DNA of 64,000 bases from Epiperipatus broadwayi (GCA_028023455.1 JAQFVV010000517.1:1-64000), one strand, 5' to 3'. Positions 12,880 to 25,900 are shown, counted from the first letter of the stretch. Numbers and translations are program-made. Notes: generated from the sequence alone by a model not told the origin.

Positions 12880-13910
12880 AATTTGAAAAGATAAAATCAT
12901 AAAATGTATTAATTAAATGGTTTTATTATTAATTATAAATGAGAACGTTAAAAATAAATAAACCAAATATTATTTAGTCTAATATTTATTGTTAAAAGTC
13001 ATTTTATTTGTGAAATAAATAATTATGTATTTTATTTTATTACTGGTTAATGTAATATAGTGTTTTGTCTCAAATTTGATGCTTTAAACTTTGAAACATT
13101 CAAATCTCATACATTTCCAACTGTTTCCAGAGCAATCAGAGCAGAATATTCCTATACAATTAAAAAAATGAAGTGTTGTGGGTAAAAAAAATGATATTAC
13201 TAATCAAATGTCAGAAACTTATAAAAGCAACTATTTGTCAAGACTTGTTTAGACCCAGCCATTTTATTATAATCCATAAATAGTAGGTCTGAGTGGAAAT
13301 GAGCTATTCACATCTTAAGGCAAATGTTTTCTCTATGTCATCCTAAAGGGAGAATTTAAATTATGAACAATGTTTATAATTTAATTAGAATGATTAGATT
13401 TTGATTCAAATGGACATTTTTAAAAGTACTTGTGGAATGATCCAGTTTTTTATGACACTGCAACAATTTATTCATCTTTTCTCTAAAGATTAAAATCACT
13501 TGTTTGGAATGATATTGTTTACATCAACTTAAAGTTTTTGTTGAAAAATCTAAAATACATGGGAATTTTTTGATTAACATATGGTTTCATTTTATATTTG
13601 TAAAAACTATATAAAACAGTAAACTGGTAGTATAAACAAATTCAAGTCAATGGACTAATAAATAGCTTGATCTCGCATTTATGAAAATGAACTGAAATCG
13701 AGATGGAAAATATAAAATTGACTAGAGACAATGAATTAATAAATCTCTGAATATTATATTGATGAAAAACCACTTAAAATCTTGGATATTCTGTGAAAAC
13801 TAATTTAACTTAAGCATATTTTTATTTGATACTACATTGGATACAGTAATTGGGAAGATAATGGTTTTATATTCAACAGTAATCACCTTAGTAAATATGG
13901 AATTTCAAAA
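12880..13910. other. AT-rich non-coding stretch
   Basis: No gene, repeat or RNA structure was recognised. Confidence 0.5.
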
Positions 13911-13913
13911 ATA

Positions 13914-13997
13914 TTACACACTTTCACTTTTCAGCAAAAAAAACTTTTATTATAATCAATAATAAAAGTTTTTTTGCTGAAAAGTGAAAGTTTGTAA
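13914..13997. repeat. compact hairpin, about 40-bp near-perfect arms
   Basis: The left arm (13914-13953, TTACACACTTTCAC...) and right arm (13959-13997) are reverse complements except for one outer mismatch and a one-base difference in an A/T run. The loop is only about 5 bases. A tiny foldback transposon or a hairpin precursor would look like this. No flanking target duplication is evident. Confidence 0.85.
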
Positions 13998-13999
13998 GA

Positions 14000-14885
14000 A
14001 TTTTTAAATTCAATATTATATATGAAGACAGCAAAAACAGAGGAGGAAGAAAATAATTTAGAAGGACTATATAATATACTTAGTAAATATGCCTAGAAAC
14101 ATTATCATTTATAAAAAACTATCTCTTAAAAGGGATTAATTGCTGCATCAGTAACTGAAAGAATGTGAATACATAATTGGTGATCTGTTGAATGCTTTTT
14201 GAAAATCAATATTAGTAAATTTCTACTACAAAAGCTCAGCCTTCAAAATTAATTACACCCTTATGGATTTAGCACAATGTAAAACACTAATAAGAAATCT
14301 TTTATCCAAATGAAAAATTTAAAGTGTATCTGAATAAAATTTATTGGGCATTTATTTAATGACTATGGATTATAATGTTTTTATCCTATAGTTAATTAAT
14401 TTGTTTAACTGTTTCAATATTTGAACATTATTATTATTAAGGTTTAATGAAATTTATCCAAGAAGAAAGTATTATAAGAACAACACTGGGTGTATTTATT
14501 AGTAAAATTTGGTATAAATATGTGTTTGTAATTTTAATACGCATTGAAAATCAGTTGTGTTAAATTTAAACTAAAGTAAAATATTAAATCCAAGTTAATA
14601 GTGAATATCTCATATAATAGTGAATATCTCATATATTTTCTTCGGCTCTTAAATTAACCTCATATTTTATCTAATAAAAAAGTACTTAGAATAAACACTT
14701 GAATAATTATGTCCCCCTTCTTATTTTGTTCAAGAAGCATTCATGTGAGTTAATTCAGTCTATATGGTTTTTAAATTATTCTCATGGCATTGCTAAAGCA
14801 CAAATATTATTGTTTAGATGAGTTTGACATCTAAAAATATGGTAATACAGTTTTAACCTTAATATAAACTTAAAAAGTACATTAT
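14000..14885. other. AT-rich non-coding stretch
   Basis: The only structure seen is an 18-bp direct duplication (ATAGTGAATATCTCATAT) near 14600-14635. Confidence 0.5.
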
Positions 14886-14887
14886 GT

Positions 14888-15720
14888 TATGGCACCAGCA
14901 TCTGAGATGACCAAGTCTCTTTAAAGTTATATATATTTTAACGATAATGATATGAGTAGGATAAATGCTTTATTTGCTAATGAGAGGTTTAAGCAATAAA
15001 TCTTTTTTTCCTCAAAGCAACTTTATTAAGTCACTAAAGTATGATCCACCCATGCAGAGACCACATTCTGTCACCTGTAGCAGTGGGCCATACAGGCTAC
15101 AATGATACATTGATATTCTGCAACTGGGTGGTGGCTCAAAGTAACAGAACTGCCTTATAAAATAGACGAGGTATTACAGGTATATAAAAAAATACATTCC
15201 AAGTACAAACATCAAGAAAAAACACAAAAAGAGGGAAAAAAGGACATGAATTATCACAGATCAAATGTTAGTCAATCAAGGGGATGCTATGTCCATTTGA
15301 GGAGAGTTCATGCAAGACAATCAGCTCTCAGCCAACCTGGCAAGTCTCCAAGAAGCTCCCCCAGACCCATTCATGACCCATCAGACAGAACTCAGTTTAG
15401 TGAGAACCCAGACCAACTCCTTGGACAAGGTTAAACCGCTTTGGCCCCTGCTGTAAGTGGGTTACAATTAATCTGGGTGTGACATAGGTTCAGCATGTCC
15501 AGAACACCAACCAAATCAGAGAGGGCCATGAAAACATTGCCAGATCTCTCTAAACCTGGTGTGATGATATTTGATCCTGCTGATCAACAAATCCTCCATA
15601 GCCATCACCTCTACCCTTGAGACCGAGAACTCAGGCAAAACCAATGATTAGATTCATGGTCCCACTAGGTCTTCAGGGTTCACAATCCAGTTCGTATTAT
15701 ATACCCTTGTTCTGAACTAA
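14888..15720. other. less AT-rich block of unknown origin
   Basis: Base composition here is clearly richer in G and C than the flanks, with long stretches of mixed sequence. The longest frame is 62 codons (15246-15434, Ser/Pro/Arg-rich). It has no stop-free extension and no recognised family. An old repeat or the untranslated end of a retroposed transcript would fit. No splice-bounded exon could be defended. Confidence 0.4.
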
Positions 15721-16485
15721 ATTGTGACAACATTTCAATTATGATTTTGATTTACTGATCCTATTGAGTTTCTTCTAATCCAAGTTGAGTTCTAATTTTG
15801 ATGCTTAATTAGAGTTCCAATTATAAAATCTAACGGTTTGTATTTAGTCTTTGGGTTTTTCTTTATAATTTAAATCTAAAGGGATTGAATTATTAACCGT
15901 TTGTGTTTCTGTCTAGGCCCATAACATCATTTTATCTCTAAATCATTGTGTTTTATTTTCTAATTCACTTTGTCATAATTCTAAGTCAATTTGAAACTTT
16001 TTTGAAGAATTTTTATTTTTTTGTGTCGTCCCAATCGCAAGGGGGTGGCCCAATAACGTTTGATATAATCATCATATATTTCTAATTTTTATGCAGGGAA
16101 GTAGCTTAATTCATAATTCATAATGTTTAATTCTGAATTTGAGATCAAATTAATATTTAAAATAGTTTTCTGTCCTGCAAAATTTACCGCAATTGGCCAC
16201 TTCCGGTTCAAGACTGTGATATTGTTGCTTTTTCTTTATGAAGAATTTAACATTTAAAAAAACATTTTTTCCCTGGATTTAGACTAATCTTTACATTTGG
16301 TATGTTTCCCCAACTGTTTTTGTTCTCCATGACTGGTTTGTAGTTGTTGAAAGTTGTTTTATTTTTGATATCAGGAATTAAGTTTGAACTTTCAGGAATA
16401 TCATCATTGAGTTTTTCCTTTTTTTTACTTTTTTTTTCACAGGTATTAATTTTTTAATCTTTCTAAATTAGCTCCATCATCAAAA
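15721..16485. other. AT-rich non-coding stretch
   Basis: Nothing was recognised apart from a short GC-rich word cluster near 16025-16060. Confidence 0.4.
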
Positions 16486-17200
16486 TTAGTATTTTTGTTA
16501 TTATTTCCTTTTTTGAATTATTAGATTACATTTTAAATACGTTTTCTCAGTTTCAATGATTTTAGTAGTTATTTATATTAGCTTTTGCTTGATTAATGGT
16601 GGCCATTTGCATAGAATAAAACGATTGGTAAATTGAGTTATTTTGGCTTAAAACTGATTTAAAGTTTTTTGAAAAGGTGTAAAAGGTTAAAACAAGTGGT
16701 CACTTATGTTTTATCATTCATCTTCTTACCAACTCCCGTCTTGAATATGTGAATCCTCCCATCCTTGTGGAGCCAGCAAGCAATGAACTGCTTCCACTCA
16801 CAACAGGAAGTGGACTCCTCTGTTATAAAGTTTTGATTATATATTTGTGTTATGAAAATTAGGATTTTTGTTATTATTTTCTATTTTGAATTATTAGATT
16901 ACATTTTAAATACGTTTTCTCAGTTTCAATGATTTTAGTAGTTATTTATATTAGCTTTTGCTTGATTAATCGTGGCCATTTGCTTAGAATAAAACGATTG
17001 ATAAATTGAGTTATTTGGGCTTAAAACTGATTTAAAGTTTCTTGAAAAGATGTAAAAGATTAAAACAAGTGGTTACTTATGTTTTATCATGTATCTTCTT
17101 ACCAACTCTCGTCTTGAATATGTGAATCCTCCCATCATTGTGGAGCCAGTAAGCAGTGAACTGCTCCAGCTTGCAAGAGGAAGTGGACTTAAAGCAATAA
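16486..17200. repeat. 373-bp tandem duplication containing a conserved short frame
   Basis: The block from about 16486 recurs 373 bases later (for example TTTTAAATACGTTTTCTCAG, GGCCATTTGC, TAGAATAAAACGATTG). Both copies include a 33-codon frame beginning LLTNSRLEYVNPPI, near 16729 and 17096. The second copy runs on as a 69-codon frame at 17089-17298. Changes in this frame include silent ones, but the sample is too small to claim selection. No protein family was recognised. Confidence 0.8.
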
Positions 17201-17299
17201 AATCTTATACCTATAAAAAGGGGTTATTGTTATTACGAGTATTATCATTAGCATACTTAAGATTTAATAAAACATTCTTGTGTTTTATCTACAATTAGT

Positions 17300-17800
17300 G
17301 CTTAGGTTTTAAATAAACACTATAATCTTCTCCAATGAAGGGTTTTGTTGTTGCTTCATGTTTTTGATAAAACCTGAGTATTTACAACTCAAGTAAATAT
17401 TTATATCCTCAGTAGAAACTATTTATTAAGTATAAGAGTGCAATATTATTGAGTAACTTTTCATAGAACTTATTGTTTAACGATTACGTTTGTTTACATA
17501 TTTTTATAATAGTTTTATAATTAATAAATTAATTGTTATATTTTTTCATTATATGGCTGTTTATCATTAATTAAAAATTATCATCATTATCTACACAATT
17601 TATGAATAAATGTGATCACTATTACACTTTATTTGAGAAGTAATATTCTTTATCTTGTCTACTGCCACCATTTCTATTTTTAATATTGGATTTGTTGAGA
17701 TATGAGTAGATACGATAAAATCCCCCTGGTATCTTAATCATAGGATAAATAGGTCAGATAAATTTGTTGGAATTAATAATTTTTAATAGTAATTTTTATA
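17300..17800. other. AT-rich non-coding stretch
   Basis: Nothing was recognised. Confidence 0.5.
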
Positions 17801-17802
17801 TA

Positions 17803-17905
17803 TTTTTTTTCATGTGTCATAGCATTGGCCGGGAAGTGAACCCGTTAACACAGAACAACTGCATGTAAGGTCACTGTGCTGACCTTTTGACCACCAACTC
17901 TTGAC
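17803..17905 (-). mobile_element. tRNA-derived SINE-like fragment (copy 1)
   Basis: Read on the minus strand, an A-box-like word TGGTCAAAAGG (17893-17883) fits the TRGYNNARNNG consensus. A B-box-like GGGTTCACTTCCC lies at 17843-17831, and the piece ends in CATGAAAAAAAA. The copy at 22232-22345 matches it in order (CCGGCCAAT..TA.GACA.ATGAAAAAAAA). RNA polymerase III promoter boxes plus an A tail are the hallmark of tRNA-derived SINEs. No functional tRNA can be folded. Confidence 0.6.
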
Positions 17906-18341
17906 TAATTTTTATACTTTATTAAGAACCCTGGAATAAATGTTAGATCTAAACAAAATGCAAACAAAAGTTAATAACAAACTTGCTAGTCTTATTAAGT
18001 ATAACATACATGAAATTTCATTACAAGAGGTATTCATTCATTACATGGATATGCATTTTGTATAAAATTATAAGAATAATCTGAAATTATATTAAGATTT
18101 ATGAGAATATCCCGAGACATTTTGACATCTAAATCAGGTGGTATTTGTTTATTATTATTAATGATATTGGTAGAGTAAATAACTCTTTGTAGATATTCAA
18201 CTTTACATATAATTCTTAAAAAAAACATTCTCCCTCTTATATATGATTAAAACTCTGTGTGATGGTGAAGTTCTAGTTTGGACTCTCAACTTACTATCAT
18301 TTCCTAGTTGATGTTGTGTATGTGTGTCATTTAAATGATGT

Positions 18342-18343
<2 letters not shown>

Positions 18344-18374
<31 letters not shown>

Positions 18375-18448
18375 TATACATCTTTTGTATTTACATATTT
18401 CTATTCATGCACATATATATATATATATATATATATATTGTGCATGAA
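18344..18448. repeat. TA tracts, one at the centre of a palindrome
   Basis: A TA tract at 18344-18378 is followed by TTCATGCAC (18404-18412), a second TA tract and GTGCATGAA (18440-18448). The symmetry extends outward imperfectly through AGAAAATGTA. Small open frames on both strands here are products of the repeats. Confidence 0.8.
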
Positions 18449-19033
18449 AGAAAATGTAAAACAAAAATCATCATCACATTTTTATATAAAAAGGAAGCTG
18501 TAGGGCATCCAAGTTTAAACCCTACAAGATCAAGTTTTAGAAGCTTAAGGCAGAAAGAGAGTGGGACAACAGTTATAGTTTTTAATTGTTTGTGTGTTGA
18601 TAGAAAACTCAAAAAGAGTAATACACACAGTTAATTATTCAGTATTTAATTGTTTTGTTAAAAAATAAAGTTATAACGCATATGTATAGGCAATGTGTGT
18701 TATAAAAGCTATTTAGTTAGTCACTTTTAAATTACAAATATTAAACTCTCTTCAAAGCTAACCTACATTTGCTAAATTCTGATATTTTATTCTTTCTCTA
18801 TTTTACTTTTCTATAATTGTAAGTGGGAATTAGAAGCTAGGGATTTGATTTTAGATATTGAGGTTAGAATTACTCAGCTAGCAATTAGATTATTTAATGT
18901 CAGTTTATACATGATTTGAATGATGGAGTGTGTGTGTTACATCACATAAATATATCTACATTTATTAAATATTGAGAGAAAGGGAGAAAAATCTGTTATA
19001 TTATTATTTTTTTTCTTACTCAACAATTTTTTT

Positions 19034-19960
19034 TTGTATTATAAGGGTTGTTTTTCTGTTGGAAAACTTAGAGATGATGTGAGAAATCTAATTTTAAAAA
19101 TGTCTCATCTTAAGATCAAAAGAAAGAAGCTCAAATTTGAGATGTTACATAGGTGTAAAAAAAGGATTACTTTTTCGTCCGTCAAAACAAAAGTTTGTCT
19201 AAAAATCAGGATAGGGAGAATTTTAGTACTCTCCAGCTAAAAACAAATTGGTCAAATTAGAAAAAAAAGTGGATATAAAAGCAGTCTGGAAAATCAGTTG
19301 ATATTATAGAGACTTTTAAAAATATTGAAACTAAAAGGACAAGCATTTTTAACTCTACAAAAATCTCAATCAAAAATCTTTTTTTTTATTATTAAATTTT
19401 TTTTTTGAGGATTGAAGATATAAGAATGGTGGGGTAAGAAAATTAATATATGTCTCATCTGTTGACCAGAACATCCAGCCAGCACATCATATAGGAAAGA
19501 AAAGATGTCTTGTCTGAAAAATAATATTCTACACCTTTCAACTGATCGAGAGAAATAAGATGTTTTTAAATAGAAAGAAGAAAACATTCACCTGCATTTG
19601 AAGGTGATCAGGAAAAAAAGAGTAATCTACTGATAAATATTAAATCATCAAGTCCAATTAATTGTTCCAGTAACTGAGTTTAAACCCAAGAAAATTATAA
19701 ATGAGAAAACAATTGCTGTACTTCATCCACTAAAAGAATCATGCTTGACAGGAAGAGAAGAAGAGTTAATATAATGATTTCCAAATTGTCCATTAGAGCA
19801 AATAACCTCAATAGAATCATCATCATCAAATACTTATACACCTCAAGAAAGAGATTGTTCCAAAGAAAAACAGAAATGGTAGCTGCAAAATATAGACATT
19901 GAACAAGATAAATTTGAATTATTGGAAGTCGCTACAAAGAATAGAACTGGTAATATAAGT
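19034..19960 (+). pseudogene. possible decayed coding segments, unidentified
   Basis: Several short frames look less random than their surroundings: a Lys/Arg-rich 68-codon frame at 19034-19240, a frame near 19650-19770 reading PVTEFKPKKIINEKTIAVLH, and one near 19890 reading DKFELLEVATKNRTG that ends at a GT usable as a splice donor. They are in different frames and separated by stops. I do not recognise the family. This may be a dead retrogene, a dead element or chance. Confidence 0.25.
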
Positions 19961-19969
19961 TTTTCTTTT

Positions 19970-21280
19970 ATATATTTTCTTTATGATATCAGAGACTTAG
20001 TAAAATTTTAGCAACAGAGTGGTACATTTTTGTTTAAAGAACTTTTAAAACAACCAAGATCAATTGAAATTCAGAATTTCTTAATAAAGATAAACATTAG
20101 CATTAATGATTTTATATGTACTAAAATTATGATTGTCTTTTATCTTAAAGTTATGAAATGTTATTAATATGTAACACATTTTTTATTTTATTTTTATTAT
20201 TATTTTGTTTTAAATAATATATTTGTTATTATGGCGATAAAACATGCACATACATAATAATATAATACTTGTTGCATATATGTAATTCTGTGTGAATGTA
20301 AAACAATAGGCAATATTAGGAGTATTAGCGTATTGTGTTTTAAGTTAAAGTATAGCATTTCAGAGGGTAGAAGAGAGGGGGAGAAAAATAATTTAAAACT
20401 TGTTTCTAAAACTTGCTCTTTCCAATTTTACTAACATTTATTTTTGTCATTCTACTTACATGTTAGATTTATAAAGGTATGTGTGGGAAAGAGAAAAGAG
20501 AAGGAAAAAAAGAGTGTTTATTTTTTTTTTTTGAGACATTTTCATGTGGAGTGAAAATCATGGTCAATGTGACATCCAATTTGAAATACATTTATGGGAA
20601 AGGGGGAAGAATTTAAAATTAATGTTATGATTTTAAAACAGTCGATTATGATTATTATTGTTATTGTTAATATCAATTTCCATGTAGATATAGATATTTT
20701 TATGTATATGCTAGAAATGCAGTAATAAATATTAGTTTATTTTATTAAACGAGGCGTACATATTTCATTAAGAGTAGTCTTTATTAAGTGTGATCATTCA
20801 TCATCAAGGTGAATATTAGCTATTTAAGTCCCAATTAGATATACTAAAATTAAGCAATAATTATGAATTTCTTTATAAAAATTAGGTTTATGATTAGGCT
20901 TAGTCCTAAAGCTGTGGTTAACCATTATCGTTATCATTATCATCATCGTCATCATCACATTTTAATTAATGAGCTGTTTAAATGTTTAAAGGCCATAAAT
21001 AAATATTGATTTCTTCTTATTATTATTATAATCACCACCATTCCATCATCTATTTCATGCAAGGACGAGTGAATTGCCATCTTAAATTAATAATATAATC
21101 TGAGTTAGTAAAACTTGTAAAGAAAAATATTGAAACACATTTATTGTGTTGAGATCTAAGAAATGATTTCTGCCTAATGAATTTATATACTCCACTTTAG
21201 TTTAAGGATGTTTTATGTTTAACTAAATATTATTGCATACAGTGATATGGGTCTAAAAGCAAAATCCTCCATTTTTATTA
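19970..21280. other. AT-rich non-coding stretch
   Basis: Only short simple repeats (an ATC-rich patch near 20925-20960) were seen. Confidence 0.5.
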
Positions 21281-21284
21281 GAAA

Positions 21285-21390
21285 TAAAGTACCAAAAAGG
21301 GATTCAAACCCGGTACATGTGAAAAAGTTATAAATATAACTTTGTCTAATTGTCTAGGTCCAGCTAACCTAGTGGCGCCCTGATAGACCA
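21285..21390 (-). mobile_element. tRNA-like SINE fragment, class-II-like spacing
   Basis: On the minus strand, TAGGTTAGCTGG (21371-21360) matches the A box at 11 of 12 positions and GGGTTTGAATCCC (21311-21299) is a B box with one change. Their starts are 61 bases apart, longer than a short-arm tRNA. AAGTTATA and its complement form a hairpin in the position of a long variable arm. The acceptor ends do not pair, so it is not a working tRNA gene. Sequence between the boxes differs from the copies at 17.8 and 22.2 kb, so it is probably a different family. Confidence 0.5.
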
Positions 21391-21961
21391 TATTCACTTG
21401 TTGTTCACATAGATATGCACTTGAGGTCCAACCAAGAGATAAGAGTGAGTAAAATCTACAGTTGGATATATTGAGAGATATTTGATTGAGTTACCTGTGT
21501 ACTCACTCACTTGATTTCCATATACCTGAGTTATAATAGTTTGTTCTGAATAATAATTGCTTATAGTTTGATCTACTTGTTTATTGAGGATACAATGCCT
21601 GCCTAACTAGGGTTTGAAATAGGCCAGACATCTTAAATGACTGTTCTACAGGCATTATTGTTTATAGTTATTGATACTGTCATATCTTTAATTTCTAATT
21701 ATAGAAATATATTTAATTTATTCCTACTCATCATTTTAATATTTATTTACTATTATAGCTACTATCCAGGAGTATGTTTCATTTAATCCAACTTTATTTT
21801 AAATATTATGATCTTATACATTATAGACTACTCAGATATGGTCATATGATCCACCTTTATTTACGTTCAGTAGGATCTTGGATCATTTTATTTAGTTACA
21901 TTTATGTGATATGGTAATGAATCTTTAGATCCTTTTATTTAAGTTATCGGATAGAGCACAC

Positions 21962-21962
<1 letters not shown>

Positions 21963-22012
<50 letters not shown>
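21963..22012. repeat. (TA)n microsatellite, about 25 units
   Basis: Uninterrupted alternating T and A for about 50 bases. Confidence 0.97.
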
Positions 22013-22014
<2 letters not shown>

Positions 22015-22231
22015 CTTCATTTAAATGGTTTATAATTATCAATCAGTCTCAATAATATTTTTTTATCAAAAGTATCTGACAAGCATGTTTACACTGTTTA
22101 TATAAGTTAAATTTTCCCAAGTTTTCAGTATGATTTTTAATCTTGTAAATCTAAAACAAATTAATAATTATACATAATCATATTTTTTATTATATAAATA
22201 ATTAATGTCAAATTAATATAATTTCTTTTGA

Positions 22232-22345
22232 TTTTTTTTTCATATGTCTTAGAATTGGCCGGGATGCGAATCCACAACCATCTGCAAACAACTACTTGCT
22301 TGCAAGGTGGCTGCGATGACCTCTCGCCTAATAACGCTTGACCCA
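22232..22345 (-). mobile_element. tRNA-derived SINE-like fragment (copy 2)
   Basis: The minus strand gives TAGGCGAGAGG (A-box-like, about 22330-22320), GGATTCGCATCCC (B-box-like, 22273-22261), CCGGCCAATTCTAAGACA and then an A run at 22240-22232. It is colinear with the fragment at 17803-17905. Box starts are 58 bases apart, which suggests an ancestor with a long variable arm. Confidence 0.6.
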
Positions 22346-22349
22346 GTTA

Positions 22350-22869
22350 TTTATTATAAACTTTTAAAGAAAGTATCTATTATGGGATTTTCATAGATTT
22401 TATGAATTGGTTTATTTTATAAAAATTAATATTTTGTGTATTTACATAATTAAATTGATTATAACCAGGGAAGTATATTGATATCACTACTATTTTCTAT
22501 TTATGTGAGTGACTTAAATAAGAATATTATGATCATTAATTTATTATCATATTCTATTGCCTGTAAAATTTTTAAAACTAATTTACTTATTCATATGTAA
22601 TATATTTACATGAAACATATTATAATGATATTGGAATTTGTGTTAATAAAAATATTATTGCAGCTCATTATATGATCTGAAAAACTAGTAGAATAATGGC
22701 ACTTATCAACATAATGGTCAATACTTTAACATAAATATTTAAAGTTAGTCCCTATGTGTAATGAAAACAGTCTAGAAATATATAATTCAGATAAATTATT
22801 GTATGTAGTGAAGCTATAATTAATGCATACTAAATTTTCAGTCACTACTAAAATATAAAACTACTATAT
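22350..22869. other. AT-rich non-coding stretch left of the LINE
   Basis: Nothing was recognised. Confidence 0.5.
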
Positions 22870-22880
22870 TTATAAATAAT

Positions 22881-22886
22881 TTTATT
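22881..22886 (-). terminator. candidate polyadenylation signal of the LINE
   Basis: AATAAA on the minus strand, about 100 bases after the ORF2 stop. No A run follows, so the exact transcript end is uncertain. Confidence 0.4.
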
Positions 22887-22985
22887 GAAAAAACCATATG
22901 TAATAATGATACAATTGTAAATCAAAAATAATAGTTATCCATGTTAGTCAGGCAACCAAATGTTCTGATGTGGTTACTGGTGTTG

Positions 22986-25900
22986 TTAATCCAGCTTAAT
23001 CAGGCTCCACGTGTTGTCAAATAAAAATCTGGAAGAGATTATTCTGTCCTTATGGCGAAATTCCTTTAGCTTGGAAATGAATGTGTCTTCAGGTTTGGGA
23101 TGAGGAAAGGTAAACTTGTTGCGACATCTGGCCAACCAGATGGCATAAGTCAGAAAGGTTGAGAGTCTTGTGGTGACATAATCCCTGGACAGGAAGCAGC
23201 ATTTAATATTTAAGATTTTGTTCAGGGAAATGTGGCAGTGGTAAGTAATGAAAGTTCTGATTTTGTCATATGCTGGGCAATCATTTATCATATGATCAAA
23301 GGTTTCACAGGTTCTATGGCAGTTGTGACACATAGGATCTATATTCTTGAGGAATCTCCTGTAGTGCAGGAACCAGTTTGTCTGGAGTGAATTCAGGTTG
23401 ATTTTTACGAGAAAGTCCAGGAACCTTGGCTCCAGCTTGAGATGCTTGAAAAACCTGGTGACCACGTGATTGTTACCACCGAGGTAAGGAATGGTAGAGT
23501 TTTGTGTGGGAAATAGCAGGCCATGAGCATCCCAAATGGAGATTTTTTGTCTGAATACTAGGGAAGAGTGGCCATTGTGAGCGAAAAGGTAGTCAAGTAT
23601 CTGATTTAGCCAGCTTATCTTTGAAGGTGGAGGTCTGTCAGATGGAATGACTGGTTGTTCCGCTACAATCTGGGGAAATTTCTTTTGTAGGATGTGGATC
23701 AGAGAGTGGCACTTTTGGTAATATATAGAAAACGTAGCATGCAACGACATACCATTATTTTTACTATGTCGCTGCATGCGTTCAATTCCTATGGCCGCTG
23801 TTTTACCATTCCACAACAGCCGTGCACAGATTCGGTTGATTTTTGTATTGAAAGTCTTTGTCATGTTAATGATGGGTAGATAGTAGCTAATCTTTGCCAT
23901 TACCTTGATATTGAGGAGAGAGATTTTCCCTTGCAGTGATAAATAAACCTTGGCAAGGTTTTTAACTGTGTTGGTGGCGGCTTCAATGATAGAATTCTGT
24001 ATTTGTATCGACATGGCTTGCGGTGACTTGTATATGGGAAACCCCAAAAAGTTTTGGGGGTCTGCTGAGAAAGGCGATGATATCTTCTTGCCGGTGTTGA
24101 TTTTCCAGGCCGATGACTTGTTGAGGTTGAAGGAAAGTTTGGAGGATTCGGAAAATTTGTTGATTATTTGTATGAGAGGTTTTAGATATTTTTGGGAAGG
24201 TAAGGTGACAAGGACATCATCCATGTAGGCAAATGCTTTACAGTGTTTCTTCAGCTGGGGTATATAGATTCCTGGAAGTTCTGCCTCAATCTGTTTAAGA
24301 AGGGGGTTTAAGTAGAGTATAAATAGGAGACCGCTAAGTGGAGATCCTTGGGGTATGGATTTTGAAGGAATAAAACCATCTGTAAAGAAACCATTCAGGG
24401 AAATGTGGACCAATCTGTTGTTTAGTAGATTGTCCAATATCTGAATGATTTGAGTAGGAATGTCTAGTGCTGAGAGGCAATTGAGCAGGATGTTGACATC
24501 TACTGAATCAAATGCTTCAGAGATGTCTAGCTGAACGGCAATGGGTTTATATAGATTCTTGGATCTGATATGATCACAGAGAATTTTTACCTCCCCGATT
24601 GCAGAGAGTGTGGATGAGCCCTTCTTTGCAAATTGCAACTGGGATATGTTGTCCAGAATAACATCTTGTATTTTCTCCTTGATCACACCTTCAATGACCT
24701 TTAACAGGATTGGGGTCATGGAGATTGGTCTTATGCTAGATAGAGCAGATGCATCCCGGTTTTTCTTAACAAAGGGGACCATCGCTATGGGATAAAGTTT
24801 GGGGATGATTTTTTTGCTGTTTGCAAGATGGTTAATTAGTTTTAATACTATGGGAGCTGTGAAATTCTCAAGGTGCGTAAGTATGAACTTTGGAATGCCA
24901 TGTAGTCCTGGATGGACATTGGACGGTAGGGCGGCCAAGCGGTTTTTGATGTTTGATATCGTTATTCCATGTTCATTGTTTTGTGATGTCTCATGCCACT
25001 GATTTGTGGGGTAGGTAACAGAGTTTGATAGGCGGTTTTTGAAATATGACTCTATTTGAATGAGCATTTGGTTGCCAGAGGTATGGCTACCACCGATGAG
25101 GAGGGACAAAGGAGTTTTTTGTTTCTTCCTTGCCCCTAGAGCCCATCTGAGATAGCCACGTGTCCAGCAGTGTTGGCCAGGTAAGTATAACCTAGCATTC
25201 TTTGTTGCTATTATTTCAGCAATCGCAGCTTGTTTCTGCTTGTACTGTGTTTTAAGTAATAGGAGGTTGTCTGTAGTACCATCACTTGAGAAATTTTTAA
25301 TCCTATGGTGAAGCAAATCAAGCTCATTCATCAGGGTTGTTGACCCTTTATGTTTTTTGGTGTGCTGTATGATTATGGTTTGGAGGATGCCTGTGAAGGC
25401 GAACCAGGCTTCCTCAGGATTTATGTTAAGAATGTCAATTTTTTCAAAGAGTATGTAGGCATCTGAGAAGACAGCTTCCGTGGCAGTAGCTTTAGTTATG
25501 ATTCTGATTGTTTTATTGTAGTCTATGGGAGTGTAGGAGTCCAGATCTAAAGATGCTATCAGGGCAAGATGGTCTGAGAAGGGAACGGGTTGAAGCTTGG
25601 CTTCCAAACCATAGTGCAGCTCTGAGGTGTAAAACATTAGGTCAATCAGTGTTCTAGAGCTCTTCGTATAGAATGAGTATGCATCCGCAGGGAAGAAACC
25701 TCTGCCATTTATGAAACCCCTGGCTAAGAGATGGAGGTATTTCCATGTGAACACATCATATTGCAGGTTGAAGTCCCCCAAGAGGATTGTAGGGCCTGTG
25801 TTGTTTGCAGTGATGAGATTTATGGTGTGTATTATTCTAGAATAAGTCAATGGGTTGTTCTGGCAGTATACGTATATTGCAATGAATTCACTAGATTGGT

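Noticed and set aside
21285-21390. A functional tRNA gene
   Set aside because: A and B boxes are present but the acceptor stem does not pair and no anticodon arm folds cleanly.
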